Positions 60,419 through 64,000 of a stretch of 64,000 bases of DNA are shown one piece after another; the first letter of the stretch is position 1, and each line of letters opens with the position of its first letter. The stretch lies in contig NZ_CP021382.1 in the NCBI RefSeq assembly GCF_002162135.1, positions 4,524,001 through 4,588,000 of the forward strand, given 5' to 3'. The DNA is from Cellvibrio sp. PSBB006. GTDB taxonomy: Bacteria > Pseudomonadota > Gammaproteobacteria > Pseudomonadales > Cellvibrionaceae. Position numbers and translations under genes: made by a program. The notes beneath the pieces are model-generated. The model saw only the letters and a list, made by a program, of their open reading frames with translations, was not told the DNA's origin and made no database searches.

Positions 60419-63400
60419 ATGAAGAAATCTCCTGCCGTTTCATGGTTCCGCTGGGTAATTTTATTACTGGTCTGTGTTGGTGCTCATGGTGAAACCGTTA
60501 ATGTTGTTCCCTCTCCCGCATGGGTGGTGGAAATCCCTGTAAAGACGCCACTGAAAATTCCTGAGGATGATATCAGAGGTGGTATTCATTATTTGTTGAT
60601 TGACCGTCAGCTAAAGGTGAATGATGCTGATGGCCAAGTCGTTTTCCACCATTATGCGAATTACATTGTCAATCAGTTGGGGCTTGAAAGTAGTTCACAG
60701 CTTGATGTTTCCTTTGATCCGGCTTATCAATCATTGTCATTCCACAGAATTGGTATATGGCGTGATGGGAAGTTTCTCGATAAATCCAAAACGGCGAAAT
60801 ACTCACTGCTACAACGTGAGGAAGATTTGGAAAAATTAATTTATGACGGACGACTCAGTGCCAATGTGATTCTGGATGATGTTCGAGTTGGCGATATTAT
60901 TGATTACAGTTACTCCATCACTGGTGTAAATCCGGTTTATAAAGGTATCTTCTCCTATAGTTTTTACACACAGTGGTCGGTGCCGTTCGATTACCAACAT
61001 GTCCGCGTTCTGTGGGAGAAATCAACCCCTCTAATTATCAAACAACTCAATCGTGCATCGGAGCAACAATCCAATATCTATGGTGATGGTGTTGAATACA
61101 TTTTTGAGAATCGTGATCGCAGTGCTCTGCTGGTAAATTCCCAGACGCCGGATTGGTACGATCCTTATGGGCAGGTCTTTTTAACTGATACTCCGGAATG
61201 GAAAGATATTGTTAGCTGGGCGTTACCTCTTTATCTTCCCGCTTCTGACCCGGCCAAGGAAATTTCTGAGATTGCAGAGCGTATTCGCTCAGAGCATAAA
61301 ACGGTGGATGCGCAAATTCATGCTGCACTTGTTTTCGTGCAAGCCGAAATTCGTTATCTGGGGCTTGAGATGGGTGAGAATTCCCACAAGCCTTCTGCGG
61401 CAAATGAAACGCTTGCTCGCCGTTATGGTGATTGTAAAGACAAAACAGTACTGCTTATCAGCTTGTTAAAATCGCTGGGAGTTTCTGCGACACCTGCTTT
61501 AGTGAATACATCAGCTTACCGGGAAATAGCAAATTATCCTCCAGCAGGAACGGTCTTTGATCATGTGATTGTTCACTTGGAATATCAGGGGAAAAACTGG
61601 TGGATTGATCCCACCAGGCAGCATCAGAAAGGAAATCTGACGAATATCTTTCAGCCGGATTACGGGTATGCCTTGCTCATAAAAGAAGGAGTGAATGAGC
61701 TTGTACCTATGACGGCTGCCAGGAAGTCCAAGCAAGTTGTTGTTGACGCGTTTGATCTTGATCAGGGTATGTCCGAGCGCGCGGGTTATGTGGTAACCAG
61801 TAAGTATTATGGTGAGCAGGGCGATCACCAGCGCTACTCGCTGGCTGACTCAAGCAATACTGAAGTCGCTGAGCAGTATCTTAATTTCTATAAAAAGTAC
61901 TATGACGGCATCGCTATTAAAGAACCTCTTAAGGTGGTTGACTCAGATGATGCGGATTTTCTTTCTGTTACAGAAACGTATGAAATAAGCAATATCTGGG
62001 AAAAGGATAAAGATGGGGATTTTGTAGCCAGTTTTTATGCCAATAGTGTTGACAGTAGCTTAAAGAAAGTAGACGAGACTCGTCGTAACTCCCCCTTTGA
62101 GCTTGCATATCCCCATCATGTTGTTCAGGAAATAGAAATTAAGCTACGTGATAAAAACTGGACTTTTGAAGAGGATAGTTTTGTTGAGAAAAATGATTTC
62201 TTCTACTTTCGCAGCTCAGTAAAGTTTGATGACTCGGACAACCTGCTACGACTGGTTTATGAATATAGGTCGTTGAGTAACCATGTCCCCGCAGAGAAAA
62301 TAGATACTTATATAAAAGCTCAAAAACGGGCAGCAGATAATACCAGTTACGAAATATATGAATTCTCTGAGGAGCCTGTAGTTGATTCTGATATTTATTT
62401 TTATCTGATTGCTGTGCTATACGCGCTCCTCGTGATTTTCGTCTTAATTAATTGGTATAGAGACAGTGACCGAAAGCTCTTTTACGATGTGGCGGTCTTT
62501 TATCCGATTTCTGTGGTTAAAGTCATTACGTTATTGTTTTTTACCCTTGGAACATATAGTTGCTATTGGTTTTACCGTAATTGGTCATATATCAAGCGAA
62601 AGGATCAGCGTAATATTTCTCCATTTTGGCGTGCTGTTTTTGAATCATTTTGGTTTTATCCTATTGCCTATAGAATTGCCAATAGTGACGAACCGAAGCA
62701 GCAAAATATGCCTCGTTCCGCATGGATTTTAGGCGTATTTGCGGTTCTGTACTTTATCAGTGCTTTACTCATGGATAAATTTATACTCATCGGCTTGGCG
62801 CTAGGTAGCGCACTGCTTGTTATTTTGGTTCGTCAGGTCAACGCTTATCAGCAATCTTCTGCGGAAATTTATTCTCACCATTCACGCTGGAAGTTGCGAC
62901 ACTTTTTACTGCTGATAGCTTTTTCTCCGCTTTTTCTCTTGGCATTTGGTCAGGAGCTGCGTCTTTTGCCTGCCGACAAAGTGGTTGCGGGCGATTATCT
63001 GCTGCAACGCGACCTCAAATTCATGCAGCGTAATAATATTATTGCCGCAAATGATAAGCTTATTTATTTTTACAGCGATGACAGTTTTAGTATTCGCAGC
63101 GACGGTAACGGTTTGACGGAGCAAGGGGTGTTTTCATACTGGGAAGGTGATGATGGTGAGTTATATCGAGAAACAGCCAAGTTCTTTGAAATGCAAAAAA
63201 TAGAATTCTCAAAAGGGAGTTATGGTGTCAACTCTATACTTACCGTATATCGCGAGGATGGCAGTGATTTTCTACTTTATCTGACGACTGAAGAAAGTGG
63301 TGATGAGGAATTTGAAAAAGAGCTGAGAAAGCGCTGGGGTGATGCACGACTACTTCATGAAAAAGAATTGGCATTCTCCGAAGATGCTACCGTGATGAAG

Positions 63401-64000
63401 TTGGAGCTTAAAGCAATAAAGCACGGTATTGAACAGATAATCCATAAAGCATTGATTAAAAATGATCAAGCATCTCAGAGATTGTTGGCGGAGCTTTACA
63501 GTCGTGGGCTTATGGTTCAGCAAAACATTCATCGTGCTATTTATTTTTATGAGCTGGCGTATCGTCAAGGGAATATGTCGTCTGGCGCTGATTTGGCATG
63601 GCATCTGGCGATAATGAGCCACGGCTCAGGCGCATTGGAACGTGCGGAGGAGATAGCAACAGAGCTGTTGGAAAAAGATGGGGGTGCCAGAGCCCGAGAA
63701 GTTCTTGCCGCAGTATATGCAGCGAATGGAGAATTTGCGCGTGCAATAGTTGAGCAGCAGCGAGCGGTCGCGCTAGTTGATGATAAAAATAAAGCAATCG
63801 CTAAAAGAAGATTGTCAGTTTATCAAGCGTCACAACCATGGACGGAGGTTTGGTCTGTCGATACTGTAGCTGGTTCAGAGATGTTGCCTTTGGTACGACA
63901 AGCCCCTCATTATCCATTGGCGGCGTTGCAAAAGAAGGTTGAAGGAAACATTGTCTTTCAATTTGATGTCATGGCCGATGGCTCTGTCGCTAACATTGCC
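60419..64000 (+). CDS. Exported DUF3857-transglutaminase protein fused to membrane, TPR-like and TonB-C regions (partial)
   Basis: Frame open from ATG 60419 to the window end (1194 codons, no stop), found by translation of the plus strand. A signal peptide (MKKSPAVSWFRWVILLLVC) is followed by a DUF3857-type domain (about 40-260) and a transglutaminase core with the catalytic triad C339 (RYGDCKDK), H382 (FDHVIVH) and D397 (WWIDPTR). A beta region follows, then one helix at about 658-680 and two or three further helices (about 690-850), part of which resembles DUF4234 (SCYWFYRNWSYIKR). A helical TPR/Sel1-like segment (about 1005-1110) and the start of a TonB C-terminal domain (about 1160-1194; APHYPLAALQKKVEGNIVFQ) end the visible part. 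It is AT-rich. The function is unknown. Confidence 0.8.
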   Translation, partial: MKKSPAVSWFRWVILLLVCVGAHGETVNVVPSPAWVVEIPVKTPLKIPEDDIRGGIHYLLIDRQLKVNDADGQVVFHHYANYIVNQLGLESSSQLDVSFDPAYQSLSFHRIGIWRDGKFLDKSKTAKYSLLQREEDLEKLIYDGRLSANVILDDVRVGDIIDYSYSITGVNPVYKGIFSYSFYTQWSVPFDYQHVRVLWEKSTPLIIKQLNRASEQQSNIYGDGVEYIFENRDRSALLVNSQTPDWYDPYGQVFLTDTPEWKDIVSWALPLYLPASDPAKEISEIAERIRSEHKTVDAQIHAALVFVQAEIRYLGLEMGENSHKPSAANETLARRYGDCKDKTVLLISLLKSLGVSATPALVNTSAYREIANYPPAGTVFDHVIVHLEYQGKNWWIDPTRQHQKGNLTNIFQPDYGYALLIKEGVNELVPMTAARKSKQVVVDAFDLDQGMSERAGYVVTSKYYGEQGDHQRYSLADSSNTEVAEQYLNFYKKYYDGIAIKEPLKVVDSDDADFLSVTETYEISNIWEKDKDGDFVASFYANSVDSSLKKVDETRRNSPFELAYPHHVVQEIEIKLRDKNWTFEEDSFVEKNDFFYFRSSVKFDDSDNLLRLVYEYRSLSNHVPAEKIDTYIKAQKRAADNTSYEIYEFSEEPVVDSDIYFYLIAVLYALLVIFVLINWYRDSDRKLFYDVAVFYPISVVKVITLLFFTLGTYSCYWFYRNWSYIKRKDQRNISPFWRAVFESFWFYPIAYRIANSDEPKQQNMPRSAWILGVFAVLYFISALLMDKFILIGLALGSALLVILVRQVNAYQQSSAEIYSHHSRWKLRHFLLLIAFSPLFLLAFGQELRLLPADKVVAGDYLLQRDLKFMQRNNIIAANDKLIYFYSDDSFSIRSDGNGLTEQGVFSYWEGDDGELYRETAKFFEMQKIEFSKGSYGVNSILTVYREDGSDFLLYLTTEESGDEEFEKELRKRWGDARLLHEKELAFSEDATVMKLELKAIKHGIEQIIHKALIKNDQASQRLLAELYSRGLMVQQNIHRAIYFYELAYRQGNMSSGADLAWHLAIMSHGSGALERAEEIATELLEKDGGARAREVLAAVYAANGEFARAIVEQQRAVALVDDKNKAIAKRRLSVYQASQPWTEVWSVDTVAGSEMLPLVRQAPHYPLAALQKKVEGNIVFQFDVMADGSVANIA

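Noticed and set aside
60621..61469. Short frames (60621-60839 and 61209-61469) as small genes
   Set aside because: They are other-frame shadows inside the open frame that begins at 60419, which encodes recognisable transglutaminase motifs.

Overview
The window reads as a chromosomal segment of a glycan-degrading gammaproteobacterium, most likely Cellvibrionaceae (Cellvibrio/Saccharophagus-like). This is an inference from gene content. Housekeeping blocks follow Pseudomonas-type order (rpsU-yqeY-dnaG-rpoD; proA-nadD-rsfS-rlmH-mrdA-mrdB-mltB-rlpA-dacA; ybeD-lipB-lipA). Accessory genes include a large TonB-dependent receptor, a GH36 glycosidase and a secreted enzyme carrying a CBM6 domain. Base composition is about 50-55% GC, with clearly AT-richer stretches at 9.0-12.8 kb and from 60.4 kb to the end.

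Region 1 (1-8963) looks like an N-acetylgalactosamine/alpha-galactoside utilisation locus. It holds a BadF/NagK-type sugar kinase, an AgaR-like DeoR repressor, a TonB-dependent receptor, a lipoprotein amidohydrolase, a GH36 alpha-galactosidase/alpha-N-acetylgalactosaminidase and a TlpA-like thioredoxin. GAAAC/GTTTC repeats, partly phased at 5 bp, lie upstream of the repressor and in the divergent receptor/amidohydrolase promoter region, and suggest one AgaR regulon.

Region 2 (8964-13152) is an AT-rich island holding an AAA-ATPase/subtilisin-like protease pair that matches the IetAS toxin-antitoxin and defence architecture. It lies just beyond the 3' end of a tRNA gene with a CAU anticodon. 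Three copies of GTGACTAA sit upstream of the ATPase gene.

Region 3 (13269-18484) carries a secreted metallophosphoesterase with two DNRLRE-type modules and a CBM6, followed by a membrane cytochrome b561/ethylbenzene-dehydrogenase-like haem protein and its Lcl-domain partner.

Region 4 (18535-30765) is the macromolecular synthesis operon (rpsU, yqeY, dnaG, rpoD), divergent from tsaD-folB-folK. It is followed by hsp20, a CorA transporter, a RLAN-RimK ATP-grasp protein, a pteridine reductase and cca.

Region 5 (30766-39861) contains a possible orphan short transcript, an EamA exporter, a TorF-type porin, galE, a Na+/Ca2+ exchanger, a DegV protein, a PepSY/response regulator/PhoQ-like kinase operon and a glycine-zipper protein.

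Region 6 (40058-49339) is the proA-to-dacA proline, NAD, ribosome and cell-elongation block. Region 7 (49540-57204) is a DUF805 gene plus a six-gene MoxR/DUF58/DUF4350/DUF4129/SpoIIM/RDD operon lying between dacA and ybeD. Region 8 (57393-60171) is ybeD-lipB-lipA and a GNAT gene, with palindromic intergenic repeats.

The window ends inside a very large unterminated gene (from 60419). It encodes an exported DUF3857-transglutaminase protein fused to membrane helices, a TPR/Sel1-like segment and the start of a TonB C-terminal domain, which makes it one of the most unusual items here.
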